Position numbers and translations under genes: made by a program | Shown here: piece by piece, positions 1 to 7,643 of the stretch | Position numbering within the stretch: the first letter of the stretch is position 1 | Layout of the letters: each line of letters starts with the position of its first letter | The notes under the pieces: model-generated | Told to the model about the DNA's origin: nothing | The model's database searches: none | What the model saw: only the letters and a program-made list of their open reading frames with translations | NCBI GenBank assembly: GCA_902470095.1 | Contig: CABRFG010000051.1 | Coordinates: 1 to 16,461 of the forward strand | Origin: an uncultured Collinsella sp. | Lineage (GTDB): Bacteria > Actinomycetota > Coriobacteriia > Coriobacteriales > Coriobacteriaceae | Direction of reading: 5' to 3' | Length of the DNA: 16,461 nt

Positions 1-980
1 AGCTCGTCACCGAGCCCGACCTGCGCACGCCTGAGGAGGCTCGCCTGTTTATGGAGAAGCTCCGTCGCATTTTTGTGACGCTGGGCATTTCGGACTGCTC
101 CATGGAGAAGGGTTCCATGCGCTGCGACGGCAATGTGTCGCTGCGCCGCCGCGGCGAGACCAAGCTGGGCACCAAGACCGAGCTCAAGAACCTCAACTCG
201 TTTAAGAGCCTGCATGATGGTCTTGCCTACGAGATCTGTCGCCAGGCCGAGGTGCTCGAGGAGGGCGGCATCATCTATCAGGAGACCCGCCACTGGGAGC
301 CCAGCCGCAAGCGCACCGTGGTCATGCGCGTCAAGGAGACGGCCGACGACTATCGTCTGTTCCCCGACCCCGATCTGGCGCCGTTCGATCTGGACGACGA
401 GTTTATCGACCGCTGCCGTGGCGAGATTCCCGAGCTGCCCGATGCCAAGCGCGCCCGTTTTGAGGCCGACTTTGGCATTAAGGCTGCCGATGCCGAGCAA
501 ATCGCGGGCGACCCCGAGTTTGCCGAGTTCTTTGAGGCCGCCGCTGCTGGCATGGCTGGCAAGGAGGCCCAGACGGTCGCAAACTTGTTGGTGAACGAGA
601 TGATCGCCTATCTTAAGGGCGCAGGCGTGTCACTCGCCGAGTCCGGCATCGCGCCGGCTCAGGTGGCAGCGCTGGCTAAGCTGCTGGCGACCGCTGCCAT
701 CAGCTCCAACCAGGCACACGAGGTCTTTGAGGCCATGGCCCAGACCGGTGACGATCCCAACAAGATTGTCGACGAGCGCGGCATGCGCCAGGTGAGCGAT
801 GCCGGCGCGCTGCAGCCGATTGTGGACGACGTGCTGGCAAACTGTGCCGATCAGGCGCAGCAGTATCGTGACGGCAACCAGAAGGTCATCGGCTTTTTGG
901 TGGGCCAGTGTATGAAGGCGAGCCGCGGCAAGGGCAACCCGAAGCTCTTCAACGAGTTGCTGAGAACGTCGCTCTCGTAA
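1..980 (+). CDS. gatB: Aspartyl/glutamyl-tRNA amidotransferase subunit B, C-terminal part (5' end outside window)
   Basis: GatB is the tRNA-binding kinase/transamidase subunit of the GatCAB complex. The complex converts Glu-tRNA(Gln) and/or Asp-tRNA(Asn) to the correctly amidated forms in the cytoplasm. The frame is already open at base 3, so the gene begins upstream and the first ATG inside the window (51) is internal. Seen here: the family block VTEPDLRTPEEARLF, then SMEKGSMRCDGNVSLRRRG and GTKTELKNLNSFKSL of the catalytic core. The helical middle region and the C-terminal YqeY-like tail domain follow, ending in GNPKLFNELLRTSLS, as expected for a complete C-terminus. The stop is TAA at 978-980. 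No gatA or gatC is visible; they would lie upstream. I see no frameshift or missing motif. The identification is secure from sequence pattern alone. Confidence 0.96.
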   Translation, partial: LVTEPDLRTPEEARLFMEKLRRIFVTLGISDCSMEKGSMRCDGNVSLRRRGETKLGTKTELKNLNSFKSLHDGLAYEICRQAEVLEEGGIIYQETRHWEPSRKRTVVMRVKETADDYRLFPDPDLAPFDLDDEFIDRCRGEIPELPDAKRARFEADFGIKAADAEQIAGDPEFAEFFEAAAAGMAGKEAQTVANLLVNEMIAYLKGAGVSLAESGIAPAQVAALAKLLATAAISSNQAHEVFEAMAQTGDDPNKIVDERGMRQVSDAGALQPIVDDVLANCADQAQQYRDGNQKVIGFLVGQCMKASRGKGNPKLFNELLRTSLS

Positions 981-983
981 ACG

Positions 984-1119
984 GGAACCGAGGGGCCGGG
1001 CGCAGGGCCTTGCCTCTCAATTTCGGACAGTCCTGACTCACGACGGAGGCGCCACTGGCGCCTCCTGTTCGTGCGGAACTCATTGAGAGGCAAGGCCCTG
1101 CGCCCGGCCCCTCGGTTCC
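984..1119. repeat. Perfect 38-bp inverted repeat with an inner hairpin
   Basis: The arm at 984-1021 is the exact reverse complement of the arm at 1082-1119 (38 of 38 bases). The 60-base loop contains a second perfect hairpin, GGAGGCGCC at 1045-1053 and GGCGCCTCC at 1057-1065, with loop ACT. The left arm begins 3 bases after the gatB stop. The RNA could fold into a very long stem at the end of the gatB message. There is no transposase and no T-tract after the outer arm, so this may be a small non-autonomous repeat, a REP-like element or an unusual transcript end. The structure is certain; its role is not known. Confidence 0.9.
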
Positions 1120-1166
1120 GTGACGACTCGGCCGTTCGGGTCAGGTAGGCTGATAGGAAAGATGGT

Positions 1167-1197
1167 GGCGGAGGCGCAAAATGCGCCTCCGCCTTTT
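1167..1197 (+). terminator. Rho-independent terminator downstream of gatB
   Basis: A perfect 12-bp stem, GGCGGAGGCGCA (1167-1178) with TGCGCCTCCGCC (1182-1193), has an AAA loop and is followed by TTTT. It shares the core GGAGGCGC/GCGCCTCC with the inner hairpin of the upstream inverted repeat. It most likely ends gatB transcription before the AAA-ATPase gene. Confidence 0.85.
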
Positions 1198-1229
1198 GAA
1201 TGTGATGAAAGTGTGGCGAAATGAGCTTA

Positions 1230-1304
1230 AAACTTCCGTGAATGTGATAAATGTCACGTTTTACCTAGGGTAAAATGTGGGAAATATCACGTTTACGGAA
1301 GTTT
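1230..1304. promoter_or_regulatory. Nested inverted-repeat control region upstream of the AAA-ATPase gene
   Basis: The outer arms match at 18 of 20 positions: AAACTTCCGTGAATGTGATA at 1230-1249, against the reverse complement of 1285-1304. Inside lies a second dyad, TTTTACC-TAG-GGTAAAA (about 1259-1275). The segments AAATGTCACGTTT and AAATATCACGTTT also form an imperfect direct repeat. TAAAAT at 1271-1276 is a plausible -10 box, although no good -35 is seen. The symmetry ends 19 bases before the ATG, which fits an operator or a 5' UTR hairpin controlling the gene. Function is inferred. Confidence 0.6.
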
Positions 1305-1323
1305 CTTTGCGGGAGGTTCGGTC

Positions 1324-2688
1324 ATGCAGCGAGATATCATTGCCAAGCTTAACGCTTGGAAAGCGTCAGAATATCGTAAGCCGCTTATCCTTAAGGGGGC
1401 GCGCCAGGTTGGAAAGACGTGGGCGCTTAAGGAGTTCGGCCGAACCTCGTACCTCAATTTTGTGTATCTGACGCTCGAGGAGCCGTCACCTGGGGTACAG
1501 AGCGAGTACGCTCAGTTTTTCGAAGGTACGCGCGATCCTCGACGGATCATCTCAAATCTTTCCCTGGCACTTGGACAGCCTATCGAGCCCGGCGAAACGC
1601 TGCTTATTATTGATGAGATCCAGGATTGTCCTTCTGCAGTCGGCGCCCTTAAATACTTCTGTGACGAGGCCCCCGAGTATCACGTCGCATGCGCAGGGTC
1701 TTTGTTGGGCGTTCGCTTGTCCCGTGAGACCAGCGCTTTTCCGGTGGGAAAGGTCGAGTTTATGGAGATGCGCCCCATGAGCTTTTCCGAGTTTCTGAAA
1801 GCCGAGGGCGCTGCAAACTACGACGAATACCTTGGCGGCCTGGATCAGATCGAGACAGTGCCCGATTTCTTCCATGTCCGTCTCGTCGAGCATCTTCGTC
1901 GTTATTTTGCATGCGGCGGCATGCCAGAGGCTCTTGGCCGGTGGGTGGAGACGGGCGATATCGTTCAGGTCGATAAGGTGTTGTCTGATCTCTTGGATTC
2001 CTACGAGCGCGATTTTGCCAAGCATGGTGGCCGTGCGCAGTTCGCCAAGCTTTCACAAATATGGAACTCGATTCCAGCTCAGTTGGCGCGCGAGAACAAA
2101 AAGTTCGTTTGGGGTGCGGTGCGCGAGGGGGCTCGTGCTCGAGAATACGAGGATGCTCTGGAATGGCTTGCCGATGCTGGGCTCATCACGGCGGTTCGCC
2201 TTAATGCTGCTGGTGGTGTGCCGCTCTCTGCGTACGATGACCTCAAGGCATTTAAAGTCTACTGTCTTGATGTCGGCTTGCTGCGCCGCATGGCAAGGCT
2301 GGATGCGTCCGCTTTTGCCATCTCGGATGCGCTATTTTCGGAGTTCAAAGGTTCGTTCGCCGAGAACTATGTGCTTCAGGCATTACTTTCACAGTTAGAT
2401 GCTGCTCCGCGTTACTGGACAAACGAGAAGCCGAAGCACGAAGTCGATTTTTTGATTCAAGTCGGAAACGAAATCGTTCCCGTCGAGGTCAAATCGGGAG
2501 AGGTCGTTCACTCCAAGAGCCTTAAGTACTATGCCGACAAGCATGCGGAGACGACTCCATTGAGGGTCCGCTACTCACTTAAGAACCTAAAGCTCGACGA
2601 CGGGGTGCTCAACATTCCGTTGTATTTGGCTGATCGATCTGTCCCTCTTATCAAAAAGGCGCTTGATTGTGCGCATCTTGACGTTTAG
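1324..2688 (+). CDS. AAA-family ATPase with DUF4143 / PD-(D/E)xK-like C-terminus
   Basis: This 454-residue protein belongs to the AAA_14-DUF4143 family of ATP-binding proteins, which is common in anaerobes and archaea and mostly uncharacterised. Walker A is GARQVGKT (25-32). Walker B is LLIIDEIQD (93-101), and the strand CAGSLLGV near 122-129 looks like the sensor region. The C-terminal part has a nuclease-like pattern: Asp375 in EVDFLI, then Glu388 and Lys390 in VPVEVKSG. This matches a PD-(D/E)xK core, though catalysis has not been shown for the family. The ATG is preceded by GGGAGG at 1311-1316. The gene stands alone between a terminator and a convergent AraC gene. Its codon use looks less G+C-rich than its neighbours, which suggests lateral transfer. 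Family assignment is confident; cellular role is unknown. Confidence 0.88.
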   Translation: MQRDIIAKLNAWKASEYRKPLILKGARQVGKTWALKEFGRTSYLNFVYLTLEEPSPGVQSEYAQFFEGTRDPRRIISNLSLALGQPIEPGETLLIIDEIQDCPSAVGALKYFCDEAPEYHVACAGSLLGVRLSRETSAFPVGKVEFMEMRPMSFSEFLKAEGAANYDEYLGGLDQIETVPDFFHVRLVEHLRRYFACGGMPEALGRWVETGDIVQVDKVLSDLLDSYERDFAKHGGRAQFAKLSQIWNSIPAQLARENKKFVWGAVREGARAREYEDALEWLADAGLITAVRLNAAGGVPLSAYDDLKAFKVYCLDVGLLRRMARLDASAFAISDALFSEFKGSFAENYVLQALLSQLDAAPRYWTNEKPKHEVDFLIQVGNEIVPVEVKSGEVVHSKSLKYYADKHAETTPLRVRYSLKNLKLDDGVLNIPLYLADRSVPLIKKALDCAHLDV

Positions 2689-2752
2689 ATCCTGGGTGAG
2701 CTGACGGGCGGTGGCTAATTAATCGCTCCGTTACGGCCAGGGAGCTTGGGCC

Positions 2753-3757
2753 TTAGCGATGCTTGCTTCGCCAAGCGGTGGGGGTGGTGCCGGTGTATTG
2801 TTTGAAGGCTTGGGCGAAGTCGGCCTGCTGAGGGTAGCCTAGACGCTCTGCCACCTGCGCTATCGTGAGCGAGCTATCGGCCAAAAGATCCTGTGCTCGC
2901 TCCATACGGCGTCTGCGAATGTAGGCGCCCAGGGACTCGCCGGTTTGGGCCTTAAAGGTGGCGCATAGTTTGGAGCGGCTTGTGTAGAGCCTCTCGGCCA
3001 CCTCGTTGATACCCACACGTCTGCCTTTGTCGAGCGCGCGCTCAATCATTGCCGTTGCTTCTTCGGCAATGGTAATGCTGACGCGTGTGTCTGCCGCCTG
3101 CCGCGCCTGCTTGTGGGCCGCGCGCGAACAGGCGAGCTCCGCGACCATGGTCTCCACGATGCCCTGCATATAGACGTGTCCGCCTGCGGTGCGGGCGCGG
3201 TCCTCGTTAATCCGGCGCAGCGTGTGGCAGATGGCAGACGTCGCTTCCTCATGCCATGGCTCGGCAAACGCCTCAAAGATTCCCGCGAACTCGGTGGGAT
3301 AGCGGTGCTCCAGTTCGTCAAAATATCCAGGCAAAAAGAGCACCGAGCGCGAGTGATAAAGCTCCCCCGCAAACAGCGGGCTTAATTCCTCGCCACAGCT
3401 ATCTTGGATAAAGCTGCAAACGGCATTGTTTGGCCACGGTCCATGCAATGGTTTGAGGTTCGCGGGCGTTATGCCAGCCTCGGGCATGCATGTAAGTGTG
3501 GGCGCGCTGACCTCGCTCACGCATGCGTACGGTTCGGGCGTGTATTCGGCTAGGTGCATGTTGCGCGTCGGGGTTATGAAATGCTCCATGACGATGCAGG
3601 CAGGGGAGAGAGGCATAATCCATGCGCGGCCGTGCGCCCGGTCGTTTGCTACCTCGCCGGTAAAGACGGCGCCCTTGCCGGTAAGCTCCAGGCCAAACTG
3701 CTCAAATTGCGGTGCGTAGAGCTCGGTTATGTCGGTCGCTGCCCGCTGTATTTGCAA
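2753..3757 (-). CDS. AraC/XylS-family transcriptional regulator
   Basis: This 334-residue DNA-binding regulator has the paired helix-turn-helix domain of AraC proteins at its C-terminus (about 240-334). The first HTH is around GINEVAERLYTSRSKLC (249-265). The second is LTIAQVAERLGYPQQADFAQ, followed by F-x2-Y-T-G-x2-P-x2-W-R, the family signature. The long N-terminal part (1-235) presumably senses an effector but shows no domain I can name. The chosen start is a TTG (3757-3755), supported by AAAGGAAAGGGA just upstream on the minus strand; the next Met is residue 48. It is divergent from a pair of YbtPQ-like ABC transporters with a 114-bp gap, the same layout as ybtA-ybtP-ybtQ. It therefore probably controls that operon and perhaps itself, possibly in response to an imported metal chelate. 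The effector is inferred. Confidence 0.9.
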   Translation of the reverse strand: MQIQRAATDITELYAPQFEQFGLELTGKGAVFTGEVANDRAHGRAWIMPLSPACIVMEHFITPTRNMHLAEYTPEPYACVSEVSAPTLTCMPEAGITPANLKPLHGPWPNNAVCSFIQDSCGEELSPLFAGELYHSRSVLFLPGYFDELEHRYPTEFAGIFEAFAEPWHEEATSAICHTLRRINEDRARTAGGHVYMQGIVETMVAELACSRAAHKQARQAADTRVSITIAEEATAMIERALDKGRRVGINEVAERLYTSRSKLCATFKAQTGESLGAYIRRRRMERAQDLLADSSLTIAQVAERLGYPQQADFAQAFKQYTGTTPTAWRSKHR

Positions 3758-3871
3758 AAGCGTCCCTTTCCTTTGCCGAAACGTCCACGCCTGGCTTGAT
3801 TGTGAGCCATGGCTAACACATCAATGATAAGTTCATTACGGTTAACTCTCAAGCCGTTAGAAAGGAATCTC
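3758..3871. promoter_or_regulatory. Divergent control region between araC-type gene and ABC operon
   Basis: This 114-bp gap separates the two divergent starts. It holds a near-perfect 16-bp palindrome, GTGAGCCATGGCTAAC (3802-3817), with one mismatched pair. Two related heptamers in the same orientation, GGCTAAC (3811-3817) and GGTTAAC (3840-3846), could be half-sites for the AraC protein. TTGATT at 3796-3801 might be a -35, but no good -10 is obvious. The ABC start ATG (3872) follows AGAAAGGA, a good ribosome-binding site. Confidence 0.5.
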
Positions 3872-5698
3872 ATGGCAAAGGAATCAAAAAGGGAAGGTGG
3901 AGGCATCGGCGAGTTGCTCGCGTATGCCGGTGACCGCAAATTCCTAACGTATTTGGGCATGGCGCTCTCGGCGCTCTCGCAGCTGCTGAGCTTTGGCCCG
4001 TACGTGTGCATTTGGCTTGTCGCGCGCGATCTGATCGCCGTGGCGCCCAACTGGAGCGAAGCCACTAACATCGCGATGTACGGTTGGTGGGCCGTGGGTT
4101 TTGCCCTGGCAAGCATCGTGGCTTATTTCGTGGGGCTCATGTGCACGCATCTGTCCGCGTTTCGCTGCGCGTCCAATATCCGTAAGGCTACGAGCGAGCA
4201 CCTGCTTAAGTTGCCGCTCGGCTACTTCGACACGCATGCCACCGGCGAGCTGCGCCGCATTGTAGACGGGTGTGCCGCCTCCACCGAGACTTTGCTCGCA
4301 CACATGCTGCCCGATATCGCAGGCGCCGTCGCCATGGTCGTGGGCTTGCTCGTGCTGCTTTTCGCCCTCGATTGGCGCTTGGGCGCGGCATGCCTTATCT
4401 CGGTCGTCGTTTCGTTTGGCGCCATGGCCGCCATGATGGGCGGCAAGGGTGGCGAGTTTATGAAGGCCTACATGGGAGCGCTGGTCAAGATGAACAAGAC
4501 CGGCACCGAATACGTACGCGGCATCCCCGTGGTCAAGGTGTTTCAGCAGACGGTCTACTCCTTTAAGGCCTTCCACGATGCGATCGCCGAATACGCCGAC
4601 ATGGCACAAAACTATGCGGGCACGTTCTGCCGAGGTCCGCAGGTACTCAACCTTACCGCGCTCAATGGTCTTGTGGCATTCCTGTTGCCCGTGGCGTTGC
4701 TGTTGGCGCCAGGCGAGACGGACTTCGCGCATTTTATGACCAACTTCACGTTTTACGCGATATTTTCGGCCGTGGTACCGACGGCCATGACCAAGCTCAT
4801 GTCTGTGGGCGAGGCCTCTCAGATGAGTGCCGATTCGCTGGCTCGTATTCGAAGCGTCATGGATTCCAAGCAGCTCTCCGTGCCCGCCCAACCCAAGCAC
4901 CCTGCCGGCGCCGACGTGCGATTTGAGGACGTGAGCTTTACATACGAGGGTGCCGAAGCACCTGCCGTTAGCCATGTGAGTTTTAGCGTTTCCGCGGGTA
5001 GCGCCCTCGCCCTGGTGGGTCCCTCGGGTGGCGGTAAGTCAACCTGCGCAAGCCTGATTCCGCGTTTTTGGGATGTTTCCTCGGGTCGAGTGCTCGTAGG
5101 CGGTGTGGACGTTCGCGATATGGATCCGCACGAGCTTATGGACCAGGTCGCCTTCGTGTTCCAGACCAACCAGCTGTTCCGGCAAACACTTGCCGATAAC
5201 GTGCGCGCCTCCAAGCCTACGGCCACTGACGACGAAGTGCGTGCGGCCCTCTCCGCAGCTCAGTGCGACGACATTGTGGCCAAGCTCCCACAGGGCATCA
5301 ATACCATGCTCGGTGCCGGCGGAGCATATCTTTCGGGCGGCGAGGTCCAGCGCGTGGCACTCGCCCGCGCGATCCTAAAAGACGCGCCTATCGTGGTGCT
5401 CGATGAGGCCACGGCGTTTGCCGATCCCGAGAACGAGGCGCTCATCCAACGTGCTTTTAGCAAACTGGCGGCGGGTCGCACGGTCATTATGATTGCGCAC
5501 CGACTCTCGACTGTAGTGGGCGCAGACCAAATCGTGGTGCTCAACCAGGGTAGCGTGCAGGAGTCGGGTACCCATGCCGAGCTGCTGTCCCAAAACGGTC
5601 TGTATGCCAAGATGTGGGCCGAATACGAACAGGCCGCGAGCTGGAAAATCACTGCAGCGACCGCGGATGCCGCCGTCACGAAGGGAGGCGAGGCCTAA
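3872..5698 (+). CDS. ABC half-transporter (membrane + ATPase), YbtP/IrtA-like metallophore importer subunit
   Basis: This 608-residue fusion has an exporter-fold membrane domain (about 1-330, several hydrophobic helices) and a nucleotide-binding domain (about 345-590). Visible motifs are Walker A GPSGGGKST (383-391), Q-loop Gln431, signature LSGGEVQ (487-493), Walker B VVLDEAT with Asp511 and Glu512, and H-loop His543. The stretch DEATAFADPENE after Walker B is, from memory, typical of the YbtP/YbtQ and IrtA/IrtB group. Those proteins import iron- or zinc-siderophore complexes despite their exporter fold. I chose the ATG at 3872, 21 codons inside the longest reading frame, because it has a ribosome-binding site (AGAAAGGA) and the homology begins there. 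The gene abuts the next half-transporter with no gap, so they should form a heterodimer. The substrate is inferred from the YbtA-P-Q-like layout; a drug or peptide exporter remains possible. Confidence 0.85.
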   Translation: MAKESKREGGGIGELLAYAGDRKFLTYLGMALSALSQLLSFGPYVCIWLVARDLIAVAPNWSEATNIAMYGWWAVGFALASIVAYFVGLMCTHLSAFRCASNIRKATSEHLLKLPLGYFDTHATGELRRIVDGCAASTETLLAHMLPDIAGAVAMVVGLLVLLFALDWRLGAACLISVVVSFGAMAAMMGGKGGEFMKAYMGALVKMNKTGTEYVRGIPVVKVFQQTVYSFKAFHDAIAEYADMAQNYAGTFCRGPQVLNLTALNGLVAFLLPVALLLAPGETDFAHFMTNFTFYAIFSAVVPTAMTKLMSVGEASQMSADSLARIRSVMDSKQLSVPAQPKHPAGADVRFEDVSFTYEGAEAPAVSHVSFSVSAGSALALVGPSGGGKSTCASLIPRFWDVSSGRVLVGGVDVRDMDPHELMDQVAFVFQTNQLFRQTLADNVRASKPTATDDEVRAALSAAQCDDIVAKLPQGINTMLGAGGAYLSGGEVQRVALARAILKDAPIVVLDEATAFADPENEALIQRAFSKLAAGRTVIMIAHRLSTVVGADQIVVLNQGSVQESGTHAELLSQNGLYAKMWAEYEQAASWKITAATADAAVTKGGEA

Positions 5699-7456
5699 AT
5701 GTTCGCCTCATTCCAAAAGAAGTATTTCCTATCCGATAAAGGCGTCGCCGGCGTAAAACGCGGCATTTTCTGGACCACGCTCACTAATCTTATTACCATG
5801 GCTGGCATGGGCTTTTTATTCCTGGTTATGGCCGGCTTTGTCGAGCATCTCGCCAGCGGGGCTGGCCTGCTGGATGCCCTGCCGATCGTGGGCGGCCTCC
5901 TGGTCTTTTTCGTGTTGCTCTTTGCCTCTAACTGGCAGCAGTATTACTACACCTACTGCATCTTTTACGAGGAGTGCGGCAAGCAGCGTATGGAGATTGC
6001 CGAGCGCTTGCGCAAACTGCCGCTGTCGTTTTTTGGTCGTCGTGATCTGGCCGATTTAACCGAGACCATCATGGGCGACGTCCAGGCCATGGAGCACGCT
6101 TACAGCCACGTGCTGGGAGAGCTTTGGGGCGCCATCATCGCAAGCGCCATTGTGTTCGTGGCGTCGCTGTTCTTTTGCTGGCAGCTGGCGATCGCGGCGT
6201 TTTGGAGCGTTCCCGTGGCCTTTGCCGTGCTCTATCTAACACGCGGCCCCATGACTCCGGTGTTCGATCGCGTGCGCGCCGAGAAGGTCAAGGTTACCGA
6301 GGCAATTCAAGAGACGCTCGACTGCGTTCGCGAGATCCGCGCCACCAACCAGGAGGCCCATTATCTTGAGGGGCTCAACGCCGTGATCGATGCCGAGGAG
6401 CGCGAGACTACCAAGGGCGAGCTCGTTAACGGGCTTTTGGTCAACTCCGCCTTTGTCATCCTGCGTCTGGGCATTGCCGCCACGCTGGTTACGGGCGCCG
6501 CGGTGGTCGCCTCCGGGCAGGTCGACTTTTTGGTGATGTTTGCCTTCCTGCTTATGGTGAGCCGTATCTATGCGCCCTTTGACCAGGCGTTAATGTTAAT
6601 GTCCGAGCTGTTTGCCGCCGAGTCGTCTGCCAAGCGCATGCGTTCCATCATGGAAGAGCCTGTGGCGCGGGGCAGCGAGATATTTGAGCCCGTGGGCCAC
6701 GATGTGGTGTTCGATCACGTGGCATTTGGATATGGTGCGGGCGAGGACGGCCGCGCCGGCGAGAAAGTTCTTACCGATGTGAGCTTTACCGCCAAGGAAG
6801 GCGAAGTTACGGCACTGGTCGGTCCTTCGGGTTCCGGTAAGTCTACGGTGAGCCGCCTGGCCGCGCGCTTTTGGGATGCCACCGCGGGCAAGGTTGCCGT
6901 GGGCGGTGTGGATGTTGCGAGCGTCGATCCCGAGGTACTGCTGCGTGATTACGCGATCGTCTTCCAAGACGTGCTGCTCTTTGACGACACAGTGATGGGA
7001 AACATCCGCCTCGGGCGTCGTGATGCCACCGATGAGGAAGTGCTTGCGGCCGCGCGTGCCGCCAACTGCGACGAGTTCGTGAACCGCATGCCGCAGGGCT
7101 ATGACACCATGATCGGCGAGAACGGCTCCAAACTCTCCGGTGGCGAGCGCCAGCGCATCTCCATCGCCCGCGCGCTGCTCAAAGATGCGCCCATCGTGCT
7201 GTTGGACGAGGCGACGGCGAGCTTGGATGTGGAGAACGAGACCGTGGTACAGCAGGCACTCTCCCGTCTGCTTGCAGGTAAGACGGTTATCGTTATTGCC
7301 CACCGTATGCGTACGGTGGAAAATGCCGACAAAATCGTTGTGCTCAAGGATGGTGTGGTTGCCGAGCAGGGCACTCCGGCGCAACTCAAGGCGGCAGGTG
7401 GAGAATTCGCTCGCATGGTTGCGCTGCAAAAGGAGGCGGCGGACTGGCAGCTGTAG
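5699..7456 (+). CDS. ABC half-transporter (membrane + ATPase), YbtQ/IrtB-like partner
   Basis: This 585-residue second half of the presumed heterodimer starts on the base right after the previous stop codon, which implies translational coupling. A GGGAGG lies inside the end of the upstream gene. The membrane domain spans about 1-310 and the ATPase about 330-580. Motifs are Walker A GPSGSGKST (375-383), signature LSGGERQ (479-485), Walker B IVLLDEATASLD with Asp503 and Glu504, and H-loop His535. Both ATPase domains keep the catalytic Glu after Walker B, so both sites look able to hydrolyse ATP. No siderophore biosynthesis gene or substrate-binding protein is seen nearby, so any chelate would be one made by other organisms. 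Family is secure; import direction and substrate are inferred from resemblance and context. Confidence 0.87.
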   Translation: MFASFQKKYFLSDKGVAGVKRGIFWTTLTNLITMAGMGFLFLVMAGFVEHLASGAGLLDALPIVGGLLVFFVLLFASNWQQYYYTYCIFYEECGKQRMEIAERLRKLPLSFFGRRDLADLTETIMGDVQAMEHAYSHVLGELWGAIIASAIVFVASLFFCWQLAIAAFWSVPVAFAVLYLTRGPMTPVFDRVRAEKVKVTEAIQETLDCVREIRATNQEAHYLEGLNAVIDAEERETTKGELVNGLLVNSAFVILRLGIAATLVTGAAVVASGQVDFLVMFAFLLMVSRIYAPFDQALMLMSELFAAESSAKRMRSIMEEPVARGSEIFEPVGHDVVFDHVAFGYGAGEDGRAGEKVLTDVSFTAKEGEVTALVGPSGSGKSTVSRLAARFWDATAGKVAVGGVDVASVDPEVLLRDYAIVFQDVLLFDDTVMGNIRLGRRDATDEEVLAAARAANCDEFVNRMPQGYDTMIGENGSKLSGGERQRISIARALLKDAPIVLLDEATASLDVENETVVQQALSRLLAGKTVIVIAHRMRTVENADKIVVLKDGVVAEQGTPAQLKAAGGEFARMVALQKEAADWQL

Positions 7457-7457
7457 G

Positions 7458-7490
7458 AATATGACAAAGGGACTGTCCCTTTGTCATATT
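7458..7490. terminator. 33-bp near-perfect palindrome closing the ABC operon
   Basis: The arms AATATGACAAAGGGAC (7458-7473) and GTCCCTTTGTCATATT (7475-7490) are exact reverse complements around a single T. The palindrome starts two bases after the TAG stop of the second ABC gene. There is no long T-run, so it is not a textbook terminator. It may be a bidirectional transcript end, an RNA-stabilising hairpin, or a member of an intergenic repeat family. The structure is certain and the role is inferred. Confidence 0.6.
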
Positions 7491-7527
7491 GAGTTCACCC
7501 CCATAGTTTCCAAAAAGTTAACCTTTG

Positions 7528-7556
7528 TTGAACTTGATAGTTAGATAAACTAAACT
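7528..7556 (+). promoter_or_regulatory. Putative promoter and metal-regulator operator for the P-type ATPase unit
   Basis: TTGAAC (7528-7533) and TAAACT (7551-7556), 17 bases apart, give a fair -35/-10 pair. A second TAAACT at 7546-7551 overlaps it. A dyad TTAG-N5-CTAA (7541-7544 and 7550-7553) lies across the -10. This resembles DtxR/MntR/IdeR-type sites, which would fit a metal-transport gene, but the match is by eye only. About 87 bases of leader precede the first ATG. Confidence 0.45.
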
Positions 7557-7643
7557 ATTTTCCAAAAGTGTGCTCGAGCAAACTTGTTTACTCGGGTGCT
7601 GAGGCACCGTGCCGCGTCCAATGCGGCAAAAGGGAGAAGCAAC

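Noticed and set aside
51..53. ATG at 51 as the start of gatB
   Set aside because: The frame is open to the window edge and the upstream residues already match GatB.
3809..3871. Upstream start for the first ABC gene
   Set aside because: The extra 21 residues do not look like the family, the ATG lies in the palindrome region and lacks a ribosome-binding site; the ATG at 3872 has one.
3944..4975. Open frame on the minus strand (343 codons)
   Set aside because: Antisense to the first ABC gene; His- and Arg-rich composition unlike a real protein.
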